Shown: positions 45,235 through 55,910 of the stretch, in pieces
How positions within the stretch are numbered: the first letter of the stretch is position 1
Layout: the number at the start of each line of letters is the position of its first letter
Assembly: GCF_020165985.1 (NCBI RefSeq)
Contig: NZ_JAIUKZ010000008.1
Span: forward strand, 186,001 to 250,000
Origin: Bacillus sp. RAR_GA_16
GTDB taxonomy: Bacteria > Bacillota > Bacilli > Bacillales > Guptibacillaceae
Direction of reading: 5' to 3'
Length of the DNA stretch: 64,000 bases
Notes under the pieces: generated by a model
Databases searched by the model: none
What the model was told of the DNA's origin: nothing
The model's input: only the letters and a program-made list of their open reading frames with translations
Made by a program: the position numbers and the translations under genes

Positions 45235-45705
45235 TCAACTATTTATATTACTTTGCCACGTATTTGTTACAAATTGTAAAACTTGCTTTACTTGAGCTGA
45301 TACCGTTTCCATTTTGTATTGTTCATCCATGTGTTCAAGGGGAATCGCCGGCATCCATAATAACGCACTTGAAACCTGGTCCTCCACCTGCTTCCAATTT
45401 ACATCAGCAGTTAACGTGATAATATGCTGTATACCTCCAAGCGTTAATTCTTCTTCTACCTTTTTTAAACGGTTCGTCGTTATAGCTTGTCCCTCTGAAC
45501 TTAAATATGTAAAGGCAGGTAGTAATAGTAGACGGCCTTTTAATTGTCGTTCTAGTTCACTTGATATAATGGAGATATATTCTCCCATAGAAACTGTGGT
45601 TTTCATACTGTTCGTCATTGAAATCGGAACAAGGGGGAGAACTGCTGTATCAACATATTCCTTTTCTTTTTCAAATAACGCGATGTCTGATTCAGTCCAT
45701 TTCAT
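45235..45705 (-). CDS. ypiF: YpiF family protein (DUF2487)
   Basis: A 156-residue soluble protein starting MKWTESDIALFEKEKEYVDTAV with the conserved LVPISMTNSMKTTVSMGEY, which marks the YpiF/DUF2487 family (function unknown). It lies directly upstream of qcrA, as in B. subtilis. Its start codon follows the stop of the GNAT gene almost immediately. Confidence 0.87.
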   Translation of the reverse strand: MKWTESDIALFEKEKEYVDTAVLPLVPISMTNSMKTTVSMGEYISIISSELERQLKGRLLLLPAFTYLSSEGQAITTNRLKKVEEELTLGGIQHIITLTADVNWKQVEDQVSSALLWMPAIPLEHMDEQYKMETVSAQVKQVLQFVTNTWQSNINS

Positions 45706-45706
45706 T

Positions 45707-46525
45707 TTACAAACTCCTTTTTAGTCCATATAAATGCCATACGGTTTGATGCGAATAAGGCTCTAGCCACTTCGCTTGCTGTATGGGTAAATCAATCCAA
45801 ATGGTTCTTGCCTCTTCACTAGCATACGCATTAACCATTTCCCACATTGTTTTATTCCAAAGAGTTATTTCATTAAAAACCTTCAGATGTAAATACGATG
45901 CACCTTTCTCTTCTTTCATAATCATAAACCCACCATGATCATTCACATATAGCTCTACTTGATTTAAATAAGCTGGAGATAGAATAGGCAAAAATGAAAG
46001 AGGATAATAGATGGTGTAAGGAAAAAATGCCGCTTCATTTTTCTTCCAATATGTTTCGATCGTTGTTTTTTTATCTGCTGACTCCACTCGTTCGAAAGGC
46101 TCTGTCGTGTTTTGCCCTTTCATCACATAGGGACTGACACGTGAAGACACTACTTTTGCTTCAAGGTCCATGTGTAAATGTGGGGCTAAACGGTTACCTG
46201 CCGTGTTGTACTCTTCTGTAGCATAACCAACCCAAGAGATCTGCGGATGATGAAAGGCTTCCTTCTGCAACGTATTCATTAAGGCAGAAGCAATTCCCTG
46301 ATTCCGATAATCAACATGTGTACGTAATCGTCCTAGAACGACTGCTTCCCGTTCAAAGATCGTCATGCCAGCTATACCGACAAGCTTTTCATTATGAAAA
46401 TAACCCATTAAGGTCTCTTCTTTTATTAGTCTCTCTACTATTCGTTTAACATAATCTTCTTCTAAACCCGTTGGCATTTCTTTAATAACAAAAATATCTT
46501 TACTAGTCAATCTTCGAATCAACAC
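45707..46525 (-). CDS. GNAT family N-acetyltransferase
   Basis: A 272-residue protein with an N-terminal GNAT domain (about 1-125): GIAGMTIFE, then the acetyl-CoA pyrophosphate loop R74-N-Q-G-I-A79. The C-terminal half (145-272) looks like a second, degenerate acetyltransferase-like or substrate-binding domain. The substrate is unknown. It lies 1 bp before ypiF, so the two are translated from one message; in B. subtilis no such gene sits between ypiB and ypiF. Confidence 0.82.
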   Translation of the reverse strand: MLIRRLTSKDIFVIKEMPTGLEEDYVKRIVERLIKEETLMGYFHNEKLVGIAGMTIFEREAVVLGRLRTHVDYRNQGIASALMNTLQKEAFHHPQISWVGYATEEYNTAGNRLAPHLHMDLEAKVVSSRVSPYVMKGQNTTEPFERVESADKKTTIETYWKKNEAAFFPYTIYYPLSFLPILSPAYLNQVELYVNDHGGFMIMKEEKGASYLHLKVFNEITLWNKTMWEMVNAYASEEARTIWIDLPIQQAKWLEPYSHQTVWHLYGLKRSL

Positions 46526-46654
46526 GGTCCCTCCTTTACGAACACCGCTCTCGTTAACATGACTTATCAGCCCTCCCTACTTCATTTTCTAGTATATCAT
46601 CTGTTAAGACGGCACTGAAGAACTTTTCTCGAACGCACGTTCCAAACTAAACCA

Positions 46655-46684
46655 AACAAAAAACCCTTGAAATATTCAAGGGTT
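46655..46684 (-). terminator. Terminator of ypiA-ypiB
   Basis: Perfect 10-bp stem AACCCTTGAA / TTCAAGGGTT with a 3-nt loop, then T7 on the minus strand. The ypiB stop codon touches the stem. Confidence 0.88.
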
Positions 46685-47219
46685 ATAAATTACTTAATTG
46701 CTTACTGAGATCAATAAACGCCATTTCATCATTTCGATCCAGCGCCTCATCAATTTGTTTTAAAATGGATTCTTTTTTAAACCGCGTAAATGATTCATCG
46801 AGAACCATTTCAGCCATGAACGAATACTTTTTATCAGCTGCCATATTCTCTGGTAAAAATGGATTCTCTTCCAGTACAGCCACGTAATGGGGAGATACAT
46901 TTTTACTTTTGAAGTTTAGCTGGATGTAAATAGGCTCGTCCTGATTCAAGCGAATATCATGAAAAGACTTTTCAGGGTCTGTCGTGATGATGTTGTGTTT
47001 ATAGAAACGAAAAGGAGCATTTTCCACACAATGGGTAGAGATCACAAGTGCTTTTGGACAAAATTCAGCGTTTTCAACAAAATGAACATTTCCCATCAAC
47101 ACTTCATCACTTATTAAATAATTCAGAAGCCAGACACATTCACGTTTCTTTACTTGATATTTCTTTAAAAACCATTTCAGAAAGTCTTTCTTTTCAACGA
47201 CAGAAACGGAGCTGCTCAT
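46683..47219 (-). CDS. ypiB: YpiB family protein (UPF0302; ReoY-like)
   Basis: A 178-residue protein with [26 protein letters not shown] at the start and a helical C-terminus. It belongs to UPF0302. Its Listeria relative ReoY takes part in ClpCP-dependent degradation of MurA; whether that holds here is inference. It follows ypiA in the same direction, a conserved pair. Confidence 0.88.
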   Translation of the reverse strand: MSSSVSVVEKKDFLKWFLKKYQVKKRECVWLLNYLISDEVLMGNVHFVENAEFCPKALVISTHCVENAPFRFYKHNIITTDPEKSFHDIRLNQDEPIYIQLNFKSKNVSPHYVAVLEENPFLPENMAADKKYSFMAEMVLDESFTRFKKESILKQIDEALDRNDEMAFIDLSKQLSNL

Positions 47220-47286
47220 AGCGATTCCTCCCTGAGATTTTCCTAATGTTAGAATTCGTCATTGAAGATAAATTTCCTTCTTCCCT

Positions 47287-48561
47287 TTAATCCTCTTTAA
47301 AAGTTTCCTCTTCAAATCGCAATATTTCTTCTTCAAGATGAACGAGTGATGGGTCTAACTCTAGAGCAAGCTTGAAAGCTTTCACTGCTTCCTCTCTTCT
47401 ACCTTCTTCAATTAAGAACGCACCATATTCCTCCAGGAAGATTGGATCCTGTCTGAAATAAGTATATGCGTTTTCATAGCGTTTTATGGCATCTTTATAC
47501 TCTTCTACCTGCGCATATGCTGTCGCTGCTGACCAATCAAGGTATGGATCATTCTGATCACCTTCCTCAATGTTCTTGAGAAGGTCTAAAATATCTTCAT
47601 AACGTTCCTCTGTTTTCAAGTAAGCAGCTAGCGTCTTCGCTGCCTCAATATGAGCAGGATTAATAGCAAGTAACTCACGTAAGTATTGCTCACCACTCGT
47701 GTTATCATGCGTTTTGAAAGTTAATCTACTAGCTTGCAAATATAACTCCTCATTAAATTCATCAAATTTAATGCCTTGGGCGAGTACCTCTATAGCTTCA
47801 GCTACCGCACCCTCTTCTTCATAAGCTTTTGCAAGATACGGATAAAGCGTACTATATTGTGGATCAAGCTCTTTTAGTTCATTAAACGCATTAATCGCTT
47901 TTCGATATTCATTGATTTGGAGAGCTGTAAAACCATATCCAAACAGGGCATTGATTTCACGAGCATTCTCCAAGCCTTTCTCATAATAAGTAAGCGCCTC
48001 TTCAAATTGACCACTACCACTTAAGGCTTCTGCCAACCTTAGTTCGATATTTTCGTTCGCCAGCTCCCCTTTTGTTCCAAGTACGGCTTCGTAATAAGGA
48101 ACAGCTTTTAAATGATGGCCTTGTGTTAAGTAGAATTCGCCAAGTCCAAAATCAATAATTGGTTCGTCTGGAGAAAGTCGCTTTGCCTCCAATAGTTTCT
48201 GCTCTGCTACTTCTTCTAATCCTTCGGTTTGATATAAATCGGCTAATAAAAGAAGTGCAGGTGGATACGCTGCATCATTTTCATCAATTTTATTTAAAGC
48301 AGCGATTGCTTCTTGCTCTTGTTCAAGGTCAACATAGCATTCAGCCGCTTGTACGAGTAATTCACCTTCATTAGGGTAATGAATAAGTAACTCTTCTACA
48401 ACATCTCTGGAATCTTCAATAAGCCCAAGACTGTAGTAAATATTGGATAGATCGTATAAGCTTTCATGATCTGCTTCTTTTCGTACTTCTTTTAATTCTT
48501 TTAAACCTTTTTCAAAATTCCCGGACTCAATTAATGAGACAGCTTGTTTAAGACGATCCAC
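47287..48561 (-). CDS. ypiA: Tetratricopeptide repeat protein YpiA
   Basis: A 424-residue acidic protein made of about ten to twelve TPR units (for example LYDLSNIYYSLGLIEDSRDV and WSAATAYAQVEEYKDAIKRYENA). It matches YpiA in size and position. TPR proteins mediate protein contacts; together with YpiB it has been linked to control of MurA stability in Bacillus, from memory. A GAAGGAG site precedes its start codon at 48561. Confidence 0.88.
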   Translation of the reverse strand: MDRLKQAVSLIESGNFEKGLKELKEVRKEADHESLYDLSNIYYSLGLIEDSRDVVEELLIHYPNEGELLVQAAECYVDLEQEQEAIAALNKIDENDAAYPPALLLLADLYQTEGLEEVAEQKLLEAKRLSPDEPIIDFGLGEFYLTQGHHLKAVPYYEAVLGTKGELANENIELRLAEALSGSGQFEEALTYYEKGLENAREINALFGYGFTALQINEYRKAINAFNELKELDPQYSTLYPYLAKAYEEEGAVAEAIEVLAQGIKFDEFNEELYLQASRLTFKTHDNTSGEQYLRELLAINPAHIEAAKTLAAYLKTEERYEDILDLLKNIEEGDQNDPYLDWSAATAYAQVEEYKDAIKRYENAYTYFRQDPIFLEEYGAFLIEEGRREEAVKAFKLALELDPSLVHLEEEILRFEEETFKED

Positions 48562-48761
48562 GCTCCAAAACTCCTTCTAACACTACTTTTTTATTTCGTT
48601 AACTTTGAGTACTTCTATATATTGAATGTTTTAGTTCTCTTCTAGTCATCAGCAACTTTTCCATACATTCAATGATGCGAAGTCTTAATATGAATGGTTC
48701 TCCTCCATCATAATCAACAAATTCGTTATCTTCAACTTCACTGCCTAAATTTAGTGGTAGA

Positions 48762-48790
48762 ATATTAATTAAAGAGTATTCAAAAATCAA
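48762..48790 (-). promoter_or_regulatory. Candidate sigma-A promoter of ypiA
   Basis: On the minus strand TTGATT and TAATAT are separated by 17 nt, just after the double-hairpin terminator. The leader to ypiA would be about 195 nt; it contains an open frame with no start codon and is treated as non-coding. Confidence 0.4.
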
Positions 48791-48791
48791 T

Positions 48792-48843
48792 GAAAAAAAT
48801 TCCCTGTGCAGAAAGCGTTTGTTAGCGCTTTCAAAACACAGGG
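48792..48843 (-). terminator. Strong terminator upstream of ypiA, containing a cre-like site
   Basis: Stacked helices CCCTGTG / CACAGGG and GAAAGCG / CGCTTTC with an 8-nt loop, then AATTTTTTT on the minus strand. Bases 48820-48833 (TGAAAGCGCTAACA on the minus strand) match the CcpA cre consensus at every position. Confidence 0.75.
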
Positions 48844-48971
48844 ACAAAATAAATATGGATAGGAGTGGAGAGAAACCATTACTATCCTTAGTATAACAGG
48901 GAAATTCATAAAATCAACAGATTGTTTCGAAAATTTCGCAACTTTTTTAAAAAAAAGGCACACAAAAGATT

Positions 48972-48997
48972 CAAGCAGGTTCCTAGGAACCTGCTTG
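48972..48997 (-). terminator. Palindrome at the aroA 3' end
   Basis: A 26-bp perfect palindrome, CAAGCAGGTTCCT and its complement, containing the aroA stop codon. The T-rich stretch on the minus strand starts only 10-15 nt later, so termination may rely on the second hairpin at 48792-48843. No gene is seen in 48562-48982. Confidence 0.6.
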
Positions 48998-50269
48998 TAG
49001 TTGCTTTAAATGTTCAAAAAAGCCAGGGTACGAAACATTTATGGCTTCGGGTAAATCGAGCTCTACAGCACCATCTGCTATACACCCAGCAACAGCAAGC
49101 ATCATGCCAATCCGATGATCACCTAAACTCGAAACGCGGCCACCCTGGAGAGGGGTTGGCCCTTCAATCACCATACCATCTGGTGTTCCTGTGATCGAAG
49201 CACCTAACAATTGTAAGGCGTCAACTACTGCATCAATCCGATTCGTTTCTTTTACCTTCAACTCTTCTGCATTTCGAATCACTGTCTTCCCTTTCGCCTG
49301 CGTAGCGAGTAGCGCAATAATCGGCAACTCATCAATTAATCTGGGAATGATATCTCCTTCAATAACAGTATTAGTAAGATCACTCGTAGAAATAGTAAGA
49401 TCCGCCACTTCTTCTTGGTTCACAACTCGTCTATTTTTAATTGACAGAGCAGCACCCATTTGTTCAAGTACATCAATAATTCCGGATCTTGTTTCATTAA
49501 TCCCTACATTTAAAAGAGTAATTGTGCTATTTGGGACGATTGCACCTGCAACGAGGAAAAAAGCAGCTGAAGAAATGTCACCAGGTACTTCAACATCTGT
49601 TGCTGTAAGCTGTTGACCACCTTCTACACTAACTGAAAGACCTTCTCTCTTCACCTTTACTCCAAAGCTCTCGAGCATGTTTTCAGTATGGTTTCTAGAA
49701 CGATGTGTTTCAGAAACAGTGGTTACTCCCTTAGCTTGAATGCCAGCAAGTAGAATACCTGATTTAACTTGAGCACTAGCGACAGGGGACTCATATGTAA
49801 TGCCTTTTAAGTTTCCACCTCGAATTGAAATTGGTGCGTATGTCCCCTGTTCTCTTCCATCTATCGCTGCCCCCATTTGTGTTAAGGGCACCGTCACTCG
49901 ATTCATCGGACGTTTCGCAATCGATTCATCCCCCGCTAAAACCGAATGAAATGGCCTGCCAGCAAGTAAACCCATCATGAGTCGAAATGTAGTACCAGAA
50001 TTCCCTACATCAAGAAGCTGAGAAGGCTCTTTAAGCCCGTCCATACCTTTCCCTTCTACCACAACAGAAGAGCCATCTTGTTCGATATGAATGCCCATTT
50101 GCTTAAAACAAGAAATCGTGCTTAAACAGTCTGCTCCCGGTAAAAAATTTGTAATATGTGTCGTGCCATTTGCTATCGATCCAAACATTATTGCACGATG
50201 TGAGATGGATTTATCCCCAGGTATGACAACAGTTCCCTTAAGGCTATGCGCTTTCGTTATCGTTTCCAT
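48983..50269 (-). CDS. aroA: 3-phosphoshikimate 1-carboxyvinyltransferase (EPSP synthase)
   Basis: A 428-residue enzyme of the shikimate pathway joining shikimate 3-phosphate and PEP (named aroE in B. subtilis). It shows [10 protein letters not shown] with K20, [12 protein letters not shown] (89-100) and RPMNRV near 120; the pattern fits the class II type. The start is ATG 50269, 9 nt after AAGGAG. It is the last gene of the aromatic supra-operon. Confidence 0.96.
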   Translation of the reverse strand: METITKAHSLKGTVVIPGDKSISHRAIMFGSIANGTTHITNFLPGADCLSTISCFKQMGIHIEQDGSSVVVEGKGMDGLKEPSQLLDVGNSGTTFRLMMGLLAGRPFHSVLAGDESIAKRPMNRVTVPLTQMGAAIDGREQGTYAPISIRGGNLKGITYESPVASAQVKSGILLAGIQAKGVTTVSETHRSRNHTENMLESFGVKVKREGLSVSVEGGQQLTATDVEVPGDISSAAFFLVAGAIVPNSTITLLNVGINETRSGIIDVLEQMGAALSIKNRRVVNQEEVADLTISTSDLTNTVIEGDIIPRLIDELPIIALLATQAKGKTVIRNAEELKVKETNRIDAVVDALQLLGASITGTPDGMVIEGPTPLQGGRVSSLGDHRIGMMLAVAGCIADGAVELDLPEAINVSYPGFFEHLKQLQAGS

Positions 50270-50282
50270 AGTTGTGTTCTCC

Positions 50283-51389
50283 TTATTTATCATCTACATA
50301 TGTTTCAAAATCACGATCGAGGACAACTTTTGCGTTATCACGGTCCGTTTCCGAGCGAAAGCTGACGCGTAGCACACCCATAATGTCTTCTCGTGTTTCA
50401 ATAATACGAATGTTCGTAATCGAAATTTCTTCTTTTGCGAGTTTTTGTGTAACGGCAGCGATAACTCCGGGCTGATCACGTACATCTAAGAACAAATCAT
50501 AAAAGGCAGGTATCGCTCCTCTTGAGCGAACCGGTAAACCATCACGAAAATCCTTCGCATTTGAAAAATAATTAAAAATACCTTCTCCGTTCTCTTCTTT
50601 AATATAGCTTTGAATTCTGTCTAACTCCAACTTCAGTTCTTCTGTCATTTGAAGTAAAACATCTTTATTTCTTAATAATATATCACGCCACATTACGGGG
50701 CTTGCTGATGCGATGCGAGTAATATCTCGAAATCCTCCCGCTGCGAATCTTGCTACGTTATAGCGCTGGTTATTATTTCGATCACTAACAAAGTTGACAA
50801 GACTTGCTGCTAGAATATGTGGAAAGTGACTAATTAATCCAACTAAATAATCGTGCTCTTCTGCATCGAGCTCAACAAAAGTCGCATTTGTCTCGCTTAA
50901 AAGATCCATTAATTCAAATAACTTATTTCTGTCAACTTCATCGTCTGGCGTCAAAATGTAAAAAGCGTTCTCAAAGAGATGAGATTTCGCTGCTGTCACC
51001 CCCGTTTTATGAGAGCCAGCCATCGGATGGCCCCCAATAAAGGTAATAGAAGGGTTAAGTATTTTTTTTGCATGTTTTACAATGGAAAGCTTTGTACTTC
51101 CGACGTCGGAAATGATAACCGTGTCTTTTAAATTAATGGAAGAAAGTTGTACTAGGATTTGTTCTGTTTGAAGGACAGGAGCTGCAATCAAAATGTAGTC
51201 AGCATTTTGCACCGCTTCCTCTAGCGAAGAAGCAGTGTGATCCACTACACGAAGAGCCTTAGCAAGATCAAGCTGGTTTTGATTCACATCGTATCCTGTG
51301 ATTTTGGCATCCTGATGTCCACCCTTGATTGCAAGAGCAATAGAACCACCAATTAGCCCAAGACCGATGACTGCTACGTTTTTACTCAT
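50283..51389 (-). CDS. tyrA: Prephenate dehydrogenase
   Basis: A 368-residue NAD+ enzyme making 4-hydroxyphenylpyruvate for tyrosine. The Rossmann motif GLGLIGGS (9-16), [10 protein letters not shown] and the catalytic His in LISHFPH are visible. A C-terminal ACT domain (about 295-365, [14 protein letters not shown]) probably mediates feedback by an aromatic amino acid. It overlaps hisC by 4 bp. Confidence 0.95.
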   Translation of the reverse strand: MSKNVAVIGLGLIGGSIALAIKGGHQDAKITGYDVNQNQLDLAKALRVVDHTASSLEEAVQNADYILIAAPVLQTEQILVQLSSINLKDTVIISDVGSTKLSIVKHAKKILNPSITFIGGHPMAGSHKTGVTAAKSHLFENAFYILTPDDEVDRNKLFELMDLLSETNATFVELDAEEHDYLVGLISHFPHILAASLVNFVSDRNNNQRYNVARFAAGGFRDITRIASASPVMWRDILLRNKDVLLQMTEELKLELDRIQSYIKEENGEGIFNYFSNAKDFRDGLPVRSRGAIPAFYDLFLDVRDQPGVIAAVTQKLAKEEISITNIRIIETREDIMGVLRVSFRSETDRDNAKVVLDRDFETYVDDK

Positions 51390-52489
51390 GACAGATCCTT
51401 TCTCTTTTCATCAAGAAACTGTGAAAGACAGCCAATAATTTCCTTATTTTGTTCTTCCGAGCCTACAGTTATTCTCGCTGAAGTTGGAAAGCCGAGAGCA
51501 GAACCTGAGCGCACGATGTATCCCTGTCTCATAAGATACTCAAATACGTCATCAGCAGGAATACCGAAATCGATGAGTACGAAATTTCCTTGAGAAGGAT
51601 ATACAGGTAAATCATATTGCTCGCAAAATGCATAATAAAGAGCGCGCCCTTTTTCGTTTTCTTCTCGACACATCTTGATAAACTGCTGGTCCTTAAGGGC
51701 GGCAATAGCAGCAGCTTGAGCAACACGTGATGTATTAAACGGCTCTCGCGAGGGCTCAATTGACGAGATCACTTCAGAATTAGCAACCCCATATCCAACG
51801 CGCAAGGCAGCGATGCCATAAGCTTTAGAAAATGTTCGTAGCACAACGAGATTTTTATATTTTGAGAGCGCTGAGATTGTATCTGGAAAATCCGTAGCCG
51901 TCACATACTCTTTATACGCTTCATCCATTACCACAAGAACGTGTTCTGGCACTTTTTCTAAAAATGCAAATAGCTCTTCTTCAGGAACATGCTCACCTGT
52001 AGGGTTATTTGGAGAACAGACCCAAATGATGCGCGTATTCTCATCAATGGCTTTTAACATCTCTTCTAGTTGATGCTTCCCTTCAGTCAGTGGAACCTCT
52101 CGAATTTCTGCATCTTCAATAACCGCATTGTGTCGATATTGAGGAAAAGTTGGCGTTGCCATCACTGTATTTGTTCCTTTTTCAAGATATGTTCGGCATA
52201 GGATTTGAACAACTTCATCTGATCCATTTCCGAAAACAAGCTGATCTTCATTTACATTAAGATGCTTTGCTACTTCAGTCCGAAGAGAAGCTGCGTAGCC
52301 ATCTGGATAAATGTGTAATTGTGACAATTCCTTTTCAATGGCCTCTTTCACTGACTGAGAGGAACCATGTGGATTCTCGTTTGAAGCAAGTTTAATTACT
52401 TGTTTGAGACCAAGTTCTTTTTTCACTTCTTCAATTGGCTTACCTGGCTTGTAGGGAGTTAACCCTTTCATTTGTCTTTTTGGAATCAT
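51386..52489 (-). CDS. hisC: Histidinol-phosphate aminotransferase
   Basis: A 367-residue PLP aminotransferase with [25 protein letters not shown] and the PLP lysine in [16 protein letters not shown]. In Bacillus this hisC sits inside the trp supra-operon and also acts in tyrosine and phenylalanine synthesis. It overlaps tyrA by 4 bp and follows trpA by 9 bp. Confidence 0.95.
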   Translation of the reverse strand: MIPKRQMKGLTPYKPGKPIEEVKKELGLKQVIKLASNENPHGSSQSVKEAIEKELSQLHIYPDGYAASLRTEVAKHLNVNEDQLVFGNGSDEVVQILCRTYLEKGTNTVMATPTFPQYRHNAVIEDAEIREVPLTEGKHQLEEMLKAIDENTRIIWVCSPNNPTGEHVPEEELFAFLEKVPEHVLVVMDEAYKEYVTATDFPDTISALSKYKNLVVLRTFSKAYGIAALRVGYGVANSEVISSIEPSREPFNTSRVAQAAAIAALKDQQFIKMCREENEKGRALYYAFCEQYDLPVYPSQGNFVLIDFGIPADDVFEYLMRQGYIVRSGSALGFPTSARITVGSEEQNKEIIGCLSQFLDEKRKDLS

Positions 52490-52498
52490 GCCTGCACC

Positions 52499-53326
52499 TC
52501 ACGAATGGATTTTCACTTTCCCATATGGAGAAATCAAATTTCGTACATATGAACGAATTTGATCGATCCCCTCTTTTTGGGATGCTTCTTTCTTCAATAC
52601 TTCCACTTGCTCCTCAACTTGACGAATAATCGCACTACCAACAATAACGCCATCACAGTGCTCTTTTAGCTTTTCAACTTGTTCAGGAGCCGATACTCCA
52701 AACCCAACTGCAACTGGAATCATACTATGCTTTTTCACTCGATCGAGAAATGTGAAGACAGAGGAGTGAAAGTCAGTTCTTGTTCCCGTAACACCAAGTG
52801 ATGAGACGCAGTAAAGAAATCCAGTAGCTTCTTTCGAAATGGCTTGCAGTCTTTTCTCTGAAGTTGTTGGCGCAACAAGAGAAATCAGCGCCGTCTCATT
52901 AGCATTGCAGCTTTCTCTCCACTCATCACTTTCTTCAAAAGGAAGATCCGGAACTAATAGTCCGTCAATATCATTTTCTCGCACTAAAGCGAAGAAGCGT
53001 TCTTCTCCTAATTGTAACAAAAGATTGTAATAAGTAAATATCACAACTGGAATTTCAAGTCCTTTTTCTCGCATTTGTTTCACGAGACCCATTGCTTTCT
53101 CAAGGCTCATTCCATGTTCTAACGCACGTAATGACGCACGCTGAATCACTGGGCCATCTGCTAGAGGATCAGAATATGGAATACCAAGTTCAATTGCATT
53201 AGCTCCTTCTTCTTGAAGCATCAATGCTAATTGAATAGTCGTTTCTTCTGTTGGATCACCAGCTACAACAAATGGTATGAAGAGATCGTTTTGTCCATTT
53301 ACATGCTTCTCAAATCGTTTATTCAT
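52499..53326 (-). CDS. trpA: Tryptophan synthase alpha chain
   Basis: A 275-residue TIM-barrel subunit that cleaves indole-3-glycerol phosphate to indole. The catalytic Glu lies in [18 protein letters not shown] and the Asp in [11 protein letters not shown]. The start is ATG 53326 after GGAGGTGA; it overlaps the end of trpB by 8 bp. Confidence 0.96.
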   Translation of the reverse strand: MNKRFEKHVNGQNDLFIPFVVAGDPTEETTIQLALMLQEEGANAIELGIPYSDPLADGPVIQRASLRALEHGMSLEKAMGLVKQMREKGLEIPVVIFTYYNLLLQLGEERFFALVRENDIDGLLVPDLPFEESDEWRESCNANETALISLVAPTTSEKRLQAISKEATGFLYCVSSLGVTGTRTDFHSSVFTFLDRVKKHSMIPVAVGFGVSAPEQVEKLKEHCDGVIVGSAIIRQVEEQVEVLKKEASQKEGIDQIRSYVRNLISPYGKVKIHS

Positions 53327-54506
53327 TACCGTCACCTCCAAGATGTTCCATAATCGTGTGCACATCCTTATCTCCTCTTCCTGAGAGGCATACGAGAATC
53401 ACTTCATTTTCATTCATGTCAGGCGCTTGCTTCATTGCTTCAGATAGCGCATGAGCACTTTCAATCGCAGGAATGATGCCTTCTTCTTCAGAAAGTACTT
53501 TTAAAGCGTCAAGTGCTTCAAAATCAGTAATTCCTGTATATGTGACGCGACCTGTTTCATTTAAATAGGCATGCTCGGGTCCGATTCCCGGATAATCGAG
53601 TCCGGCAGAAATCGAATGAGGCTCCTGAATTTGTCCCGTTTCGTTTTGCAACAAGTAAGTAATTGAACCATGAATCACTCCAAGTCGACCTTCCGAAAGC
53701 GTTGCTGCATGTTCACCAGTATGAATCCCTTTACCCGCAGCTTCTACTCCTATCAAACGAACGTCATCATTAAGAAATGGGTAGAACATCCCCATCGCAT
53801 TACTACCGCCACCAACACAAGCAATCACCTTATCAGGCAATGCTTCCATTTGTTCACGTGATTCATCACCGATGACACGTTGGAAATCTCTCACCATTTT
53901 TGGATATGGATGTGGACCTACTACAGAACCAATTAGATAGAATGTATCTTCCACATTTGCTACCCAGTATCGAATCGCTTCATTTGTCGCATCTTTTAAT
54001 GTTTTACTACCAGAAGAGACTGGGACAACTTCAGCACCGAGAAGCTTCATTCTGAACACATTTAATTCCTGGCGTCTAATATCCTCTTCTCCCATAAACA
54101 CCTTACATTCTAAGCCAAATCGAGCGGCCACGGTTGCAGCTGCAACACCATGCTGACCTGCACCTGTTTCGGCGACAATCTTTTCTTTCCCCATACGAAC
54201 AGCAAGAAGAGCCTGTCCAATTGCATTGTTTAATTTGTGCGCCCCTGTATGGTTAAGATCTTCACGCTTCAAATAAATTTGCGCCCCGCCAAGTCTTTTT
54301 GATAAATTTTCTGCATGCGTAATCGGCGTTGGTCTCCCTGAATATTTTTTCAGTTCTTCATGATAATTCTTCATAAATTGTTCGTCTGCCATTGCTTCAT
54401 TTAATGATTGTTCTAATTCTTCTAACGCATACATCGCTGTTTCTGGAACATATTTACCGCCATATCTTCCATATCTACCGCGTTGATCAGGTACAGTTGT
54501 TGCCAT
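53319..54506 (-). CDS. trpB: Tryptophan synthase beta chain
   Basis: A 395-residue PLP subunit condensing indole with serine. The PLP lysine lies in [12 protein letters not shown], and the phosphate loop is [13 protein letters not shown] TrpB1-type sequence paired with trpA. It starts 2 bp after trpF. Confidence 0.97.
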   Translation of the reverse strand: MATTVPDQRGRYGRYGGKYVPETAMYALEELEQSLNEAMADEQFMKNYHEELKKYSGRPTPITHAENLSKRLGGAQIYLKREDLNHTGAHKLNNAIGQALLAVRMGKEKIVAETGAGQHGVAAATVAARFGLECKVFMGEEDIRRQELNVFRMKLLGAEVVPVSSGSKTLKDATNEAIRYWVANVEDTFYLIGSVVGPHPYPKMVRDFQRVIGDESREQMEALPDKVIACVGGGSNAMGMFYPFLNDDVRLIGVEAAGKGIHTGEHAATLSEGRLGVIHGSITYLLQNETGQIQEPHSISAGLDYPGIGPEHAYLNETGRVTYTGITDFEALDALKVLSEEEGIIPAIESAHALSEAMKQAPDMNENEVILVCLSGRGDKDVHTIMEHLGGDGNE

Positions 54507-54508
54507 TG

Positions 54509-55147
54509 TTATCCCAGCCTTTCGATTATGGTGTTCATTTTCGTTAGATCTTTCTTATCATCGGTTTCGATTCCACTTGATACATCGATTCCATCTGGAT
54601 GGTAGCTTATCAATTCTTGAACATTATCTGGTTTTACGCCACCAGCTACAAATAATGGTACCTTTTGCTTAGCCGCTTCAGCCTGATATGTTGGAATAGA
54701 ATCCCAATCAAATCGTTTTCCGGTTCCTCCCCATTGTCCAGGTAGTTTGGTGTCAACGATATATCCATCAACTATTCCTTCGAACCGTTTCATTTCATCG
54801 ATTGATTTTTTACTATGATGAATCACTTTCCAAATCGTTTTCCCTGTCATTTGTTTAACCTTTGCCGCGAATGCTGGTGTTTCATTACCATGGAGTTGGA
54901 GAACATCAAGCGGTACTTTACTTACTGTTTGAGCCAACTCTTCCAATTCAGGGTTTACAAACACCCCAACAATTTTCATATCATTTAATGGAGGATATTC
55001 ACTTAACCAGCTTTTAACCTGCTCATTCGTTACACGACGTACACTATTTGCAAAAATAAACCCAGCATATGGTACACCGCTCACTCTAACTTTCTCCCAA
55101 TCCTCTATCGATCGATTACCGCACAGCTTTAGTTTAGGATTCGTCAT
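54509..55147 (-). CDS. trpF: Phosphoribosylanthranilate isomerase
   Basis: A 212-residue TIM-barrel isomerase. It shows KLCGNRS at the start (catalytic Cys), VGVFVN, LQLHG, the catalytic Asp in [20 protein letters not shown], and [10 protein letters not shown]. The start is ATG 55147, 14 bp inside the end of trpC; further upstream ATGs would enlarge that overlap. Confidence 0.94.
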   Translation of the reverse strand: MTNPKLKLCGNRSIEDWEKVRVSGVPYAGFIFANSVRRVTNEQVKSWLSEYPPLNDMKIVGVFVNPELEELAQTVSKVPLDVLQLHGNETPAFAAKVKQMTGKTIWKVIHHSKKSIDEMKRFEGIVDGYIVDTKLPGQWGGTGKRFDWDSIPTYQAEAAKQKVPLFVAGGVKPDNVQELISYHPDGIDVSSGIETDDKKDLTKMNTIIERLG

Positions 55148-55910
55148 GTACTGTTTCACCGAACAAACGCCTAATTCCTTTTTCATAAGTACCATCCCTC
55201 ATTAGCGCTTCCCCCACTAACACGGCTTTCGCACCCGCATTTTTTACATCTTTAATATCTTCGTAGGTTGAGATACCACTTTCACTTACCATTAAAGTAG
55301 AGTGAGGAATATGCTCACTGAGTGAATGGGTTTGTTTCGTTGATGTTTCAAACGTCGCAAGGTTCCGATTATTCACTCCAATAATGGCGGGAGTGAAGAG
55401 AGATGTAAGTGATTCAAGCTCTTCTTTTGAATGGACTTCAACTAAGCACTCTAAACCTAGTTTTGTAGCAAAATCATAAAATTCCTTCGTCTTTTCTGCA
55501 CCAAGCGCCCTTACAATTAATAAAATCGCATCTGCACCAATTCGTTTACTTTCTTCAATTTGGCGTGTATCAATAATAAAATCTTTCCGTAATACCGGCA
55601 AAGACACGTGCTTCTTCACCTCTGTTAGAAAATCATTACTCCCCATAAAGAAGGATTCATCTGTTAATACTGAAATGGCATCCGCACCTGCTTTTTCATA
55701 AGCTTTCGCTACTTCTACAGGATCGAAATCGGCATTAATAATCCCTTTTGATGGAGAGGCTTTCTTTACCTCTGCAATGAGTCCTAACTCATGGGTTGGT
55801 TTACGCAAACTTTTAATTAACGAAACGTTCGTTACTTTTTTGGCTTCTGGCATAGCAAATCGTTCCATCTCATCGTGCTTTACTTTAATTATTTGCTTAA
55901 GCATGTACAT
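55134..55910 (-). CDS. trpC: Indole-3-glycerol phosphate synthase
   Basis: A 258-residue TIM-barrel synthase. It has IAEVKKASPSKG, the lysine in LRKDFIID, ECLVEVHSKEEL and IIGVNNRNL. The ATG at 55910 follows AAGGAG; a second ATG two codons later is possible. It overlaps trpD by 14 bp and trpF by 14 bp. Confidence 0.96.
   Translation of the reverse strand: MYMLKQIIKVKHDEMERFAMPEAKKVTNVSLIKSLRKPTHELGLIAEVKKASPSKGIINADFDPVEVAKAYEKAGADAISVLTDESFFMGSNDFLTEVKKHVSLPVLRKDFIIDTRQIEESKRIGADAILLIVRALGAEKTKEFYDFATKLGLECLVEVHSKEELESLTSLFTPAIIGVNNRNLATFETSTKQTHSLSEHIPHSTLMVSESGISTYEDIKDVKNAGAKAVLVGEALMRDGTYEKGIRRLFGETVHDES

Noticed and set aside
48599-48847. An 82-codon minus-strand frame between ypiA and aroA
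   Set aside because: Its only useful start lies in the terminator hairpin; after the candidate promoter there is no start codon until the last 21 codons. The internal GGAGGAG has no start at a workable distance.
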